This document shows, piece by piece, positions 7,108 to 14,298 of a stretch of 14,298 bases of DNA. The stretch covers positions 1 through 14,298 of the forward strand of contig CAKSHT010000051.1 in the NCBI GenBank assembly GCA_934457235.1, given 5' to 3'. The position numbers and the translations under genes were made by a program. Source of the DNA: an uncultured Oscillospiraceae bacterium (GTDB lineage: Bacteria > Bacillota > Clostridia > Oscillospirales > Ruminococcaceae). The notes below the pieces were generated by a model. The model made no database searches. It saw only the letters and a program-made list of their open reading frames with translations, and had not been told where the DNA came from. Numbering within the stretch: the stretch's first letter is position 1; each line of letters opens with the position of its first letter.

Positions 7108-7136
7108 TTGACAACAGGGCTGTTTTGGTGTAAAAT
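7108..7136 (+). promoter_or_regulatory. Sigma-A promoter of the DUF1292 gene
   Basis: A perfect TTGACA (7108-7113), a 17-bp spacer and TAAAAT (7131-7136, 5 of 6) predict a start near 7143. The leader contains a small CCGGA...TCCGG hairpin before the AAAGGAA ribosome site. Confidence 0.8.
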
Positions 7137-7188
7137 ATATTCAGTGAACGACCGGAGATAAGTTCCGGCTGAACAGAAAGGAATTTGT

Positions 7189-7569
7189 ATGGCTGAAAAT
7201 GATAATGTAACGTTCGACGAGAATGACGGCACTGTTACTCTGACCGATGAATCCGGCGACACCGCAGTGTTCCATTTCTTTGAAGAAACATATATCCCGC
7301 TGGACGACGAAGACGGTGTAACGACCGAATTTGAGTGCATTTCCAGCATGGAATACAAAGGCACTGTTTATTATGCCCTGCTGCCCAAGTCAGAAGATGA
7401 GGACGAGGATCCCGAGGAGTTCGTGGTGCTAAGGGGCGAGGAGAATGATGACGAGCTGCTGCTTTCCTCCATTGACGATGAAGAGGAAAACCAGAAGATC
7501 GGCGAACTGTTCCTCAAGGCTCTGTTCTCTCTTGAGGACATGACTGACGATGGCGAAATCTTACAGTAA
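7189..7569 (+). CDS. DUF1292 (YrzB-like) acidic protein (126 aa)
   Basis: This is a very acidic, soluble protein of the DUF1292 family, whose founding member is YrzB of Bacillus; its function is unknown. The diagnostic pattern is EYKGTVYYALLPKSEDEDEDPEEFVVLRGEENDDELLLSSIDDEEE (residues 55-100), that is, a Tyr-rich strand, an acidic loop, EFVVLR and then L-x-x-I-DDEEE. It is somewhat longer than typical members (about 90-100 residues), with an extra N-terminal segment (residues 1-35) that looks like a duplicated strand region (GTVTLTDESGDTAVFHF). The start has AAAGGAA 6 nt upstream. It has its own strong promoter, and no terminator separates it from the structured RNA that follows, so the two may share a transcript. 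Confidence 0.85.
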   Translation: MAENDNVTFDENDGTVTLTDESGDTAVFHFFEETYIPLDDEDGVTTEFECISSMEYKGTVYYALLPKSEDEDEDPEEFVVLRGEENDDELLLSSIDDEEENQKIGELFLKALFSLEDMTDDGEILQ

Positions 7570-7603
7570 TAGCCGAGCGCATTCCTGTAAATAATATTGT
7601 TGT

Positions 7604-7798
7604 TAGCTTACTGCCTTGTTCGTGTGGGTATACTGTTTATAATCCGAACATGTTGTAAAAGGGATCTCGACTCTGGCGGCGGATTGCAGACCTCCCGTAC
7701 TGCGGAAGATAGGGAGCGTGAAACCCTCAGGCGATTTTACCCACCCTGCTGGATAGCGGGTTTTATTAGGTATATCTACGGCAAGGCGGTTTGACTGA
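7604..7798 (+). ncRNA. ssrS: Structured RNA, probably 6S RNA
   Basis: The stretch of about 195 nt has no credible protein but extensive pairing. A closing stem joins ACTGCCTTG (7610-7618) with CAAGGCGGT (7782-7790). An inner stem joins GTGG (7624-7627) with CCAC (7741-7744). It continues after a 5' bulge of about 27 nt as GTAAAA (7655-7660) with TTTTAC (7735-7740) and CTCCC (7692-7696) with GGGAG (7712-7716). A side hairpin, CCTGCT-GGAT-AGCGGG (7745-7760), sits in the 3' strand. Closing stem, open centre with a 3'-strand hairpin, long terminal arm, length and a following terminator all match 6S RNA, which binds the housekeeping RNA polymerase. The identification is by architecture only; another structured RNA remains possible. 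No convincing promoter was seen directly upstream (a TAATAT at 7592 lacks a -35), so it may be processed from the DUF1292 transcript. Confidence 0.55.
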
Positions 7799-7807
7799 TA
7801 AAATTGA

Positions 7808-7840
7808 CCGGACGGATCTGTATCCGTCCGGTTTTATTTT
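7808..7840 (+). terminator. Strong rho-independent terminator after the structured RNA
   Basis: A perfect 10-bp stem (CCGGACGGAT, loop CTGT, ATCCGTCCGG) is followed by TTTTATTTT. It ends the plus-strand transcript covering the DUF1292 gene and the RNA. Confidence 0.92.
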
Positions 7841-7875
7841 ATATTCTCCGTGCAAACCGTGCGAATTACGGGCGC

Positions 7876-7907
7876 GAAAAATCTCCCTGCGTTTTCCGCA
7901 GGGAGAT
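7876..7907 (-). terminator. Rho-independent terminator of the LRR protein gene
   Basis: A perfect 11-bp stem (7881-7891 with 7897-7907, 5-nt loop) lies 16 bp after the stop codon at 7924. On the minus strand it is followed by TTTTT. Together with the terminator at 7808-7840 it separates the two convergent units. Confidence 0.9.
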
Positions 7908-7923
7908 CTGGCAAAATCAGTGA

Positions 7924-9735
7924 TCAGACCTTGACCTTGACTGTCTTTGTATATCCACTGTATATTTTGCTTCCGTTGACCGTTGTGTATGTGCGGACCT
8001 TGAAGTAGTAGGTCTTGCCGGACTTCAGACCGGACTTTGTGCAGGAAAGCGTAGTGGGCTTGGAAACGGTAGAGATCTTTGTGAACTTGCCGTTTGCGGA
8101 GGCAGCCATGTAAACCTCATAACCGGAAGCGCCAACGGACTTGCCCCATGTGATCTTCGCAACACCGGACTTTGCCTTCTTAGCGGTGATGGAGGCCGGA
8201 GCGGGAGCGCATGCCTTTACGGATACGGCGCTGCTGTAAGCGGAAGATATCTGCTTTCCGTCAGAGCTTACATAGGATACGACCTTGTAATAGTAGGTCT
8301 TGCCCTTGGTCAGTCCCTTGTCAGTGTAGGTGGTTGTGGTGGAGCTGCCGACCTTCTTGAATGAACCACTCTTGGAAGTGGAGCGGAAGATATTGTAGCC
8401 TGTAACGTTATTAGTTCCCTGCCATGTGATATCAGCAGAGGTTGTGGTCTTTGCGACAGCCTTTACAGCTGTAGGAGCCGCCGGCTGTACAGAAACCTCA
8501 ATCGACTTGGATACACCAGAAACTGCTGTTACAGTTACGGTAGTCATACCGGTTGCGCGTGCGAACAGCGTACCATCAGCGGAAACTGTAGCAATATTGG
8601 GGTTGGAGCTTGAAATTGAATAAGCGTCCTTGATGTCGCCATTGATGGAAACATTAAGATGTACAGTAGTTCCTGCCTTTACAGTGGTATCACCGGTAAG
8701 ACTTACGGAAGAAGGTGACTGATAGGACTTGGCCTTGGGTCCGTAATAATCGCTCCAGGAAGAAACGTACTTTGCAGGGTAGTAAACTGTAGCGCTCAGG
8801 GAAGCAGCAGAGAAGTTGCCAAAGTTGAAGTTTTCACCGCCAAATACGATGGACTCCAGGGAACCGCAGTTATTGAATATGTTGTTTTTGATAACATTTA
8901 CTGACGGGCAGAAATAAATGGAGCGCAGTGAAGTGCAGCCTGCAAACGCCTCGTCATTTATGGTCTTAGTCTTGTTGGGGATAAACAGCGTAGTCAGTGA
9001 AGAGCAGTTGTTGAACGCAAGCTGTCCGATGCTCCTGAGTTCAGCGGGGAGATAAACATTTGTAAGGCTTGAGCAGCCGGAAAATGCATTCGCACCAATG
9101 GTCTTTACAGAAGCAGGAAGCGTAATGTTCACAACAGCAGCGCAGCCCTCGAACGCATTGTCGCCGATCTCTGTTGTATATGTCGGGATCGTCACGGTGT
9201 TAAGACTCTTGTCACCGGCAAAAAGCTTACTGGGGACAACAGTTGCCTTGCAGTTCATTGTAGCGCTGATGAGCGATGTGCAGCCAGCAAAGGCATTTGC
9301 ACCGATAGAGGTCACGGAATTCGGGATAGTAACAGCTTTCAGGGAAGTGCAGCCGAAGAATGCGTCAGAACCGATGGAAGTAAGGGTGTCGGGAAGGGTC
9401 ACTCTCTCAAGGGAACTGTATCCCTTGCATATGGAATCGCCAAGAACGCTTATTCCATTTGAGAAAGTGATGGAGGTGATGCTGCTCTTGAAGTTGTTTG
9501 TGGAGATGGCAGTTACCTTGTATACCTTCTGATTTCCGAGCTTGGCAGGAACAACAACGTCCTTACCGGTGCCTATGTAGCTTGTGATGTTTGCTCCGCC
9601 GGATTCAAGCTCATATGTCCACTCGCCGTCGGAAACAGCGCCTGCTCTTTCAAAGCAGAACACCGATGACAGTGCCAGCAGCACTATGAGCGACAGCGCG
9701 AAGCTGAGAACTCTCTGCGATTTTTTTAAAACCAT
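7924..9735 (-). CDS. Secreted BspA-like LRR protein with Ig-like and two fibronectin III domains (603 aa)
   Basis: This is probably a cell-surface or secreted adhesion/binding protein. Residues 1-33 are a signal peptide (KKSQR, hydrophobic core, AGA before Val34). Residues 87-316 hold about nine or ten LRR_5/BspA repeats with the pattern SVTSIGANAFAGCTSLISATM. Residues 340-417 are a bacterial Ig-like (Big_2) domain (SSSNPNIATVSADGTLFARATGMTTVTV). Residues 420-507 and 511-603 are two fibronectin type III domains, each with ITW, GY-ever-Y and GKTYY-KV motifs. No sortase LPXTG signal, membrane anchor, SLH or dockerin domain is present, so attachment is unexplained or the protein is released. The start has a perfect AGGAGG 7 nt upstream. 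The gene is a single unit with its own promoter and terminator, divergent from the sigma-factor gene across 292 bp. Confidence 0.93.
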   Translation of the reverse strand: MVLKKSQRVLSFALSLIVLLALSSVFCFERAGAVSDGEWTYELESGGANITSYIGTGKDVVVPAKLGNQKVYKVTAISTNNFKSSITSITFSNGISVLGDSICKGYSSLERVTLPDTLTSIGSDAFFGCTSLKAVTIPNSVTSIGANAFAGCTSLISATMNCKATVVPSKLFAGDKSLNTVTIPTYTTEIGDNAFEGCAAVVNITLPASVKTIGANAFSGCSSLTNVYLPAELRSIGQLAFNNCSSLTTLFIPNKTKTINDEAFAGCTSLRSIYFCPSVNVIKNNIFNNCGSLESIVFGGENFNFGNFSAASLSATVYYPAKYVSSWSDYYGPKAKSYQSPSSVSLTGDTTVKAGTTVHLNVSINGDIKDAYSISSSNPNIATVSADGTLFARATGMTTVTVTAVSGVSKSIEVSVQPAAPTAVKAVAKTTTSADITWQGTNNVTGYNIFRSTSKSGSFKKVGSSTTTTYTDKGLTKGKTYYYKVVSYVSSDGKQISSAYSSAVSVKACAPAPASITAKKAKSGVAKITWGKSVGASGYEVYMAASANGKFTKISTVSKPTTLSCTKSGLKSGKTYYFKVRTYTTVNGSKIYSGYTKTVKVKV

Positions 9736-9794
9736 GATAAAACCTCCTAGAAATTTATGGATAATTACCCTAGTTACATTCCCTAGATATACTA

Positions 9795-9823
9795 ATTATA
9801 GCATGATTCCCGGCTATTTTCAA
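9795..9823 (-). promoter_or_regulatory. Sigma-A promoter of the LRR protein gene
   Basis: On the minus strand, TTGAAA (9823-9818), a 17-bp spacer and a perfect TATAAT (9800-9795) are present. The predicted start is near 9788. The leader of about 52 nt contains CTAGGG twice and then CTAGGAGG, the last being the ribosome site. Confidence 0.78.
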
Positions 9824-10027
9824 GTAGTTTTCACACATTACGCTTCCGAGATACATTAATTGTACAAATTTCATAATTTGGCATATCAATTTTTTAACTG
9901 TTAAGAAAAACAACTATATGTACAGGCTCGTTGCATAAAAAAAATTTTATTCTGCTGTCAGAAAATCACGTTCCTGATAGTTTTACTAAGTGAAGGGCGG
10001 AAATTTCCGCAGGAAGGTGGGACTTAT
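9824..10027 (+). other. Upstream region of the sigma-factor gene
   Basis: This AT-rich stretch between the divergent LRR promoter and the sigma-factor start should contain the sigma-factor promoter, but no consensus -35/-10 pair is convincing. The nearest is TATATG at 9915 without a -35. It holds a TTAACTGTTAA inverted repeat (9894-9904). It also holds a perfect 14-bp palindrome, GCGGAAATTTCCGC (9997-10010), directly before the ribosome site AGGAAGGTGG. Confidence 0.5.
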
Positions 10028-10516
10028 ATGATACTTATAACTCAGGACATGGTGAGCGCACTGTTTGACGAACATGCCGACATGGTTTACAGAATTGCCC
10101 TGAATATAGTAAAAAACCGTGAGGAAGCACAGGACATCGTCATGGATACGTTCACTGCGCTGATACGCCAGGACTGCTTCAACGACCGAACCCATGCCAA
10201 GGCATGGCTGATACGCACTGCAGAGAACAAATCGCTGAACGTCATGAAATCCGGAAGGAAAAAGCGAAACGTTCCGCTTGACGAGCTGCTTGAGAACACA
10301 CTCAGTTCCCCGGCGAACGACAGCGAGCATGAAATTCTTGACCTTGTAATGCGCCTGCCGGAGAAGCTGCGCACCACAGTATACATGTTCTATTATGAGG
10401 ATATGCCGGCGGCGGATATCGCATCAGCGCTCGGCATAAGCGAAAACACAGTTTACAAACGGCTGGAGCGTGGACGCTCCATGCTGAAAATCGATCTGGA
10501 GGGGGACGCAATATGA
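10028..10516 (+). CDS. ECF-type RNA polymerase sigma factor (162 aa)
   Basis: This sigma-70-family factor has only regions 2 and 4, the ECF layout, and normal length. Region 2 covers about residues 11-80: LFDEHADMVYRIALNIVKNREEAQDIVMDTF, the core-binding and -10-recognition part, followed by THAKAWLIRTAENKSLNVMKSGRKKR. Region 4 covers about 101-155: LVMRLPEKLRTTVYMFYYEDMPAADIASALGISENTVYKRLERGRSML, a helix-turn-helix for the -35 element. The start at 10028 has AGGAAGGTGGG just upstream. A later Met (residue 8) would cut close to region 2 and lacks a good ribosome site. The stop overlaps the start of the next gene (ATGA), so it is translationally coupled to a one-helix membrane protein, the usual arrangement for an ECF factor and its anti-sigma partner. 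Confidence 0.93.
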   Translation: MILITQDMVSALFDEHADMVYRIALNIVKNREEAQDIVMDTFTALIRQDCFNDRTHAKAWLIRTAENKSLNVMKSGRKKRNVPLDELLENTLSSPANDSEHEILDLVMRLPEKLRTTVYMFYYEDMPAADIASALGISENTVYKRLERGRSMLKIDLEGDAI

Positions 10517-13500
10517 ACAGAAATGATTTCAGATCAGCGTATGACAAGATCGTCCTCCCTGAGGACGTAAAATCCGAGATGAAGAAAAAGCTGCTTGCCC
10601 AGATGCCGGAAAAGGGATCCGCCCGGCAGGAAAGCTCCGGGGACTTCTACCCGGCTACCGAAATAAAGCTGGAACCGAAAAAGCGCAATACCGGTCGCTG
10701 CGTGGCGATAGTAAGCTCGGCGGCGGCGATAGTCCTGGCGGTAGGCGCAGGCGTATGGTTCAACCGCGATAATCTGACGCAGCCCAGCACCCAAGTGACA
10801 ACTACCGAGGAGAGCACCGAGGACACAAGCGAAGCGTCCATCGAGGACGATTACTATATGAAGCGCACCGCAGTCGGCATCCTGCATTTCCAGAAGTTCA
10901 CGCTGACCGACGCCGCGCACGACCAGCCGCAAAACAGCATTTCCGCCGAGCAGGCACTGAAGGATTACACATCTGACTATCTGAACAGCCTCAGAGAAAA
11001 CGGCTATACAGAGTACCTTGACGGAATGTCCGTTGCCGAAGCGTACTCCAGCGACACCGGCGCCGTGATCATACTGAAAAACAGCGACGGCACAAAGCAG
11101 GTAAATTTCAGCATATCCAGCAGGCTCAATGAGTTCATGCCGATATCCCTGCCGGACGGAAGCTACATCATTCCGGAAGCCGGACGCCGCAGCAAATTCG
11201 CGATGAGCTGGATAAACTTCGTATCTCCGGAATGCTTCACGATGGCGGCGGGAAGCTACAATTACTGCGACGATGAGTATTTCGCGGCGGAATACGATTA
11301 TATAATACCCTATATTTCCGGTAATAATGAAGTATACCACTGCCGCATAGACGCCAGAAACATCACCCGCGACGAGTTCATCAGCTGTATAGACGACGCT
11401 TCCAAAGCGTACCTCAGCTATGACCACAAGGGCTGGGTGAACACCAGCGGTAACGAGTTGGATCTCAGGGACTTAAAGTCCCCACAGACCAACGCAGTTG
11501 TCCCGGATACGATAACAAAGAGCACGGATTATGGCGAACTGACCTACAATCCCGTTACCTCCTACTTCGGGCACATACCCTCCGCAGAATGGAACATCAT
11601 GAGCAGCAGCGACGATACCTCCATTCCCGAGGAGCTTCGTTACACGGTTTCCGACGCTGCGGAATTCGGCAGAATGGACATTCTAAACAGCATGTCCCCG
11701 GAAACCATCTTCGGCACCTCCGGAAAGACGACCGTTAGTTACTCGGCGTTCTACGATGGTCTGACGCACGGCGAAGAGCCTTTAGCCGATATGCGTTTCG
11801 GTGCAAATCTGAAATCGAATCCCCAGGATACGCCGGAAGAATTCGCAGAGGCTCAGCAGTACGTCGTAAAAGGCACCTACAACACGGACGAAGGCGAAAA
11901 GACCTACGGCAGCCACTACAAGACGGACAAGATCAGTTACTTTGATAATTACGACCGCGCCGGCGCCTGCTATGAGGTAAGGTTCAGCACGAACGACGGA
12001 CAGTCCGCGCACATCGGGATATTCGACAACTGGACGCTGTTCGACGAGATGAACCTTGTGTTCGCAAGATATCCGTCCGACGCAAGCAATAACTTCGTGC
12101 AGGGTGCTGACAACTTTGATAAACTGTATGTCGGAAAGGGATACGACGCCTGGGGCGATCTGCATTACGTTGCAGGCTGGGCGCTGAGCAGCTCCGGCAG
12201 TCTTGACAAGTACTCTCCGTCGGGATATGCTGTTCTGGATATGTCCGGCGTCAGCGAAGAAACGTTCGTAAAGACCCTGGCTGAGCTGTACTCCAATGGC
12301 AGCGCCAAGAGGATCATCAGCTCCGACGTTGGAACAAAAACCGTCCTCGCAAACGGAGAGCTGTACTATCAAAACGCAGGAACTTCTGACCTGGCATACA
12401 ACAGCCCCTCCATCAGCTGCGACGCCAAGACAGCAAACGAGCTGCTTCACAAATACGCGCCGAATGCCGTAATTCCCGGCACCGACGAATATTACCAGTC
12501 GGAATACAAGAGGCTCACCGAAAGCAATATTCCCACGGAATACGCACTGGACGAACGTCCGCTAGGTAATATCCTGTCCCTTGAGAGCGCGCAGTACAGC
12601 TCCACGGGGCTTGCGCTCACACTGACCGGAAGCTACAGAAAAGTCACGATCAGCGTTTCTACCAGATCTGACGAGTTCCTGCCGATAATCCGCGACGACG
12701 GAACTTACCTGGAATACACCGGTGCATACACCAGCCGGGCTACCGTGAACGGCGGATACGACTTCATCGAACCGCAGACATTCCAGTTGGGCGTATGCGC
12801 TGGCGGCGACGGCTACCTGGCACAGTTTGAGCTTGAAACGGACGGCGAGAAGGTCTATTACCGCCTTTACAGCGAGGGACTTTCCCGCGATGAGTTTGAA
12901 AAGTGCCTGGCGTCGATTTCTCCGGCAGAGCCGGGAGACCACATGGGCAACTACACCCCGGACGGCTCCTACAACGGCGCATATGCACCCATTATCACCA
13001 CCTATGAAAAGGACAACAACCTCATGCCGGAGTGCACCACCGTGCAGACCGAATGGGGCACGCTGAACCTTAACGGGCTGACGTGGACGGCGTCCAGGCT
13101 CGATAACTCACACTACAATGTGGAGATGAGGACTGATTCTTCCGAAATCAGTCAGAGTGAGCTTTCCTATGATGAGATAAGCAAGCTTTCCGGAATAGGT
13201 ATACTTTCTGACCCGCAGAAGCTTCTCGGCGATGTGGTTTATATGAGCTATTCGGCTGCGTATGACGGCATAAGCAGCGGCATGTTTGACAGCGACCACG
13301 GCGTTGGTACAGAAATGCTCCCCGGCGACGACCCGCAGCAATACCAGGAAGCACAGGAATATCTTTCAGACGGGTATTTCTACGATTACGATGAACTCAA
13401 CACGCCGTACTACACCAACGACCGGATAGCATATTTCGCGAACAAGAAGCGCACCGGCGTGAAGTATTCCCTCAGCGACCGGTACGGACTTGCAAGCGCT

Positions 13501-14298
13501 TCCATCACAGTGACCGACGATATGCGCATGCTTGACAACTACAACTACATCTTCGGCAGAACACCCGCTGAAAGCTCCGAGAATTTCAGCAAGGCAGGCA
13601 CACGGGTTTATGCCGGTCACGGTCTGATCAACGGCAATGACGTTTACATGGGCGGATTCAGATCCGGCGAAAGCTACGTTGTAGTAACCACAGTAAACAC
13701 TGGTCTGCGCAGATTTGCCGGGCTGCTGGCGGCGCTCTGCGAGGACACCGCGGATCCTACCGCACTCCAGGCAGCGGAATACGCAGAACCGACCTACACG
13801 TTCAGGGACTTCCCGGATAAGACATACAAAGCAGGGTTCGTATACTACAATCCGATGCGTATGTCCAAGCCCTCCGACGCTGACAACGACGCGGCGTACT
13901 ACACCAGCGAATCCGAGCTTCTGACTGATTACGCAAGACTTGCAGGAAATTCAGATGTACACGGCAATATCAGCCTGCTCACAAAAAATGGCTGGAATCT
14001 GGACGTAAGTAACTCCATGAAGATGGACTTCTCAGCTGACGGCGTTCCGCGCAGGATATCGCTGTACTTCACGAACGGCAGCAAAACACTGATCGTCAAG
14101 GCAGGAAGCTCATATTACAACGACCCGCAGAGAATAACGCTTTCCTCCGGCAAGGTAATGGATTTAGCCGGAAGCGGACCGGAATCATCACTCGGCTCCT
14201 ACGAAAAGGTAGTGCAGGGCAAGGAATCCAGCGCGTTCTATCAGCTTTCGATATGCGGACGTACAGAAAGCGGCGTGCCGTATCATGTCGCCCAGCTC
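10513..14298 (+). CDS. Putative anti-sigma/sensor membrane protein with very large repeated extracellular region (C-terminus outside window)
   Basis: The frame opens at the ATG overlapping the sigma-factor stop and stays open for 1262 codons to the window end. Residues 1-61 are a charged cytoplasmic segment suited to holding a sigma factor, but no zinc-binding HxxxCxxC motif is present. Residues 63-83 are one membrane helix (CVAIVSSAAAIVLAVGAGVWF). Residues 90-113 are a Thr/Ser/Glu linker. The rest should lie outside the cell. It contains a tandem repeat of about 500 residues. RLNEFMPISLPDG (204-216) recurs as RSDEFLPIIRDDG (718-730), and ITRDEFISCIDDA (284) as LSRDEFEKCLASI (790). SYSAFYDGLTHG (409) recurs as SYSAAYDGISSG (912), and LVFARYPSDASNNF (515) as YIFGRTPAESSENF (1011). 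A third copy begins near 1140. I recognise no named domain in the repeats. The anti-sigma role is inferred from topology and gene coupling. Confidence 0.8.
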   Translation, partial: MNRNDFRSAYDKIVLPEDVKSEMKKKLLAQMPEKGSARQESSGDFYPATEIKLEPKKRNTGRCVAIVSSAAAIVLAVGAGVWFNRDNLTQPSTQVTTTEESTEDTSEASIEDDYYMKRTAVGILHFQKFTLTDAAHDQPQNSISAEQALKDYTSDYLNSLRENGYTEYLDGMSVAEAYSSDTGAVIILKNSDGTKQVNFSISSRLNEFMPISLPDGSYIIPEAGRRSKFAMSWINFVSPECFTMAAGSYNYCDDEYFAAEYDYIIPYISGNNEVYHCRIDARNITRDEFISCIDDASKAYLSYDHKGWVNTSGNELDLRDLKSPQTNAVVPDTITKSTDYGELTYNPVTSYFGHIPSAEWNIMSSSDDTSIPEELRYTVSDAAEFGRMDILNSMSPETIFGTSGKTTVSYSAFYDGLTHGEEPLADMRFGANLKSNPQDTPEEFAEAQQYVVKGTYNTDEGEKTYGSHYKTDKISYFDNYDRAGACYEVRFSTNDGQSAHIGIFDNWTLFDEMNLVFARYPSDASNNFVQGADNFDKLYVGKGYDAWGDLHYVAGWALSSSGSLDKYSPSGYAVLDMSGVSEETFVKTLAELYSNGSAKRIISSDVGTKTVLANGELYYQNAGTSDLAYNSPSISCDAKTANELLHKYAPNAVIPGTDEYYQSEYKRLTESNIPTEYALDERPLGNILSLESAQYSSTGLALTLTGSYRKVTISVSTRSDEFLPIIRDDGTYLEYTGAYTSRATVNGGYDFIEPQTFQLGVCAGGDGYLAQFELETDGEKVYYRLYSEGLSRDEFEKCLASISPAEPGDHMGNYTPDGSYNGAYAPIITTYEKDNNLMPECTTVQTEWGTLNLNGLTWTASRLDNSHYNVEMRTDSSEISQSELSYDEISKLSGIGILSDPQKLLGDVVYMSYSAAYDGISSGMFDSDHGVGTEMLPGDDPQQYQEAQEYLSDGYFYDYDELNTPYYTNDRIAYFANKKRTGVKYSLSDRYGLASASITVTDDMRMLDNYNYIFGRTPAESSENFSKAGTRVYAGHGLINGNDVYMGGFRSGESYVVVTTVNTGLRRFAGLLAALCEDTADPTALQAAEYAEPTYTFRDFPDKTYKAGFVYYNPMRMSKPSDADNDAAYYTSESELLTDYARLAGNSDVHGNISLLTKNGWNLDVSNSMKMDFSADGVPRRISLYFTNGSKTLIVKAGSSYYNDPQRITLSSGKVMDLAGSGPESSLGSYEKVVQGKESSAFYQLSICGRTESGVPYHVAQL

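Noticed and set aside
7597..7794. A 65-codon open frame within the structured RNA
   Set aside because: It coincides with the paired RNA, has no ribosome site, and its translation shows no protein-like pattern.
10534..11427. A 297-codon open frame on the minus strand, with similar ones at 11782-12450 and 12562-12942
   Set aside because: All are antisense shadows of the long membrane-protein frame, which is continuous, shows internal repeats and has a coupled start.

Overview
The window looks like a chromosomal piece of a Gram-positive, fibre-associated gut anaerobe of the Ruminococcus/Oscillospiraceae type. This is inferred from gene content, not from a marker gene. The pointers are moderate GC, strong AGGAGG-type ribosome sites, consensus housekeeping promoters with 17-bp spacers, a GH74 xyloglucanase lipoprotein, a BspA-type leucine-rich-repeat protein with fibronectin domains, a YrzB-like DUF1292 protein and a VanW protein. 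Two of the largest genes run off the window edges: the GH74 gene on the left and the large membrane protein on the right.

Left block (1-4345, minus strand): three separately promoted genes. They are a GH74 xyloglucan-active lipoprotein (672 codons visible), a small Ser/Glu-rich protein of unknown function (2174-2551), and a cytoplasmic GH13 alpha-glucan enzyme (2727-4265). The GH13 promoter carries a perfect cre/LacI-family operator between -35 and -10. The GH74 promoter has a closely related palindrome at its start point. The two glycosidases therefore look sugar-regulated.

Middle block (4418-7840, plus strand): a 181-bp MITE-like hairpin element with near-perfect terminal inverted repeats lies just upstream of a compact three-gene operon. 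The operon encodes a VanW-family protein, a short DltA-like D-alanine adenylation enzyme and a DltC-like carrier protein. The genes overlap by 4 and 17 bp. No dltB or dltD is present, so the activated amino acid probably has a target other than the standard teichoic acid route. This is the most unusual system in the window. A DUF1292 gene with its own strong promoter follows. After it comes a structured RNA of about 195 nt whose architecture resembles 6S RNA, closed by a strong terminator.

Convergent gene (7924-9735, minus strand): a secreted protein with BspA-like leucine-rich repeats, one bacterial Ig-like domain and two fibronectin type III domains, with its own promoter and terminator.

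Right block (10028-14298, plus strand): an ECF-type sigma factor overlaps a single-pass membrane protein that is open for 1262 codons to the window end. The short cytoplasmic N-terminus, one membrane helix and extracellular region with a tandem repeat of about 500 residues suggest a sigma/anti-sigma pair with an unusually large outside portion. No tRNA, rRNA, CRISPR array or transposase gene was seen.
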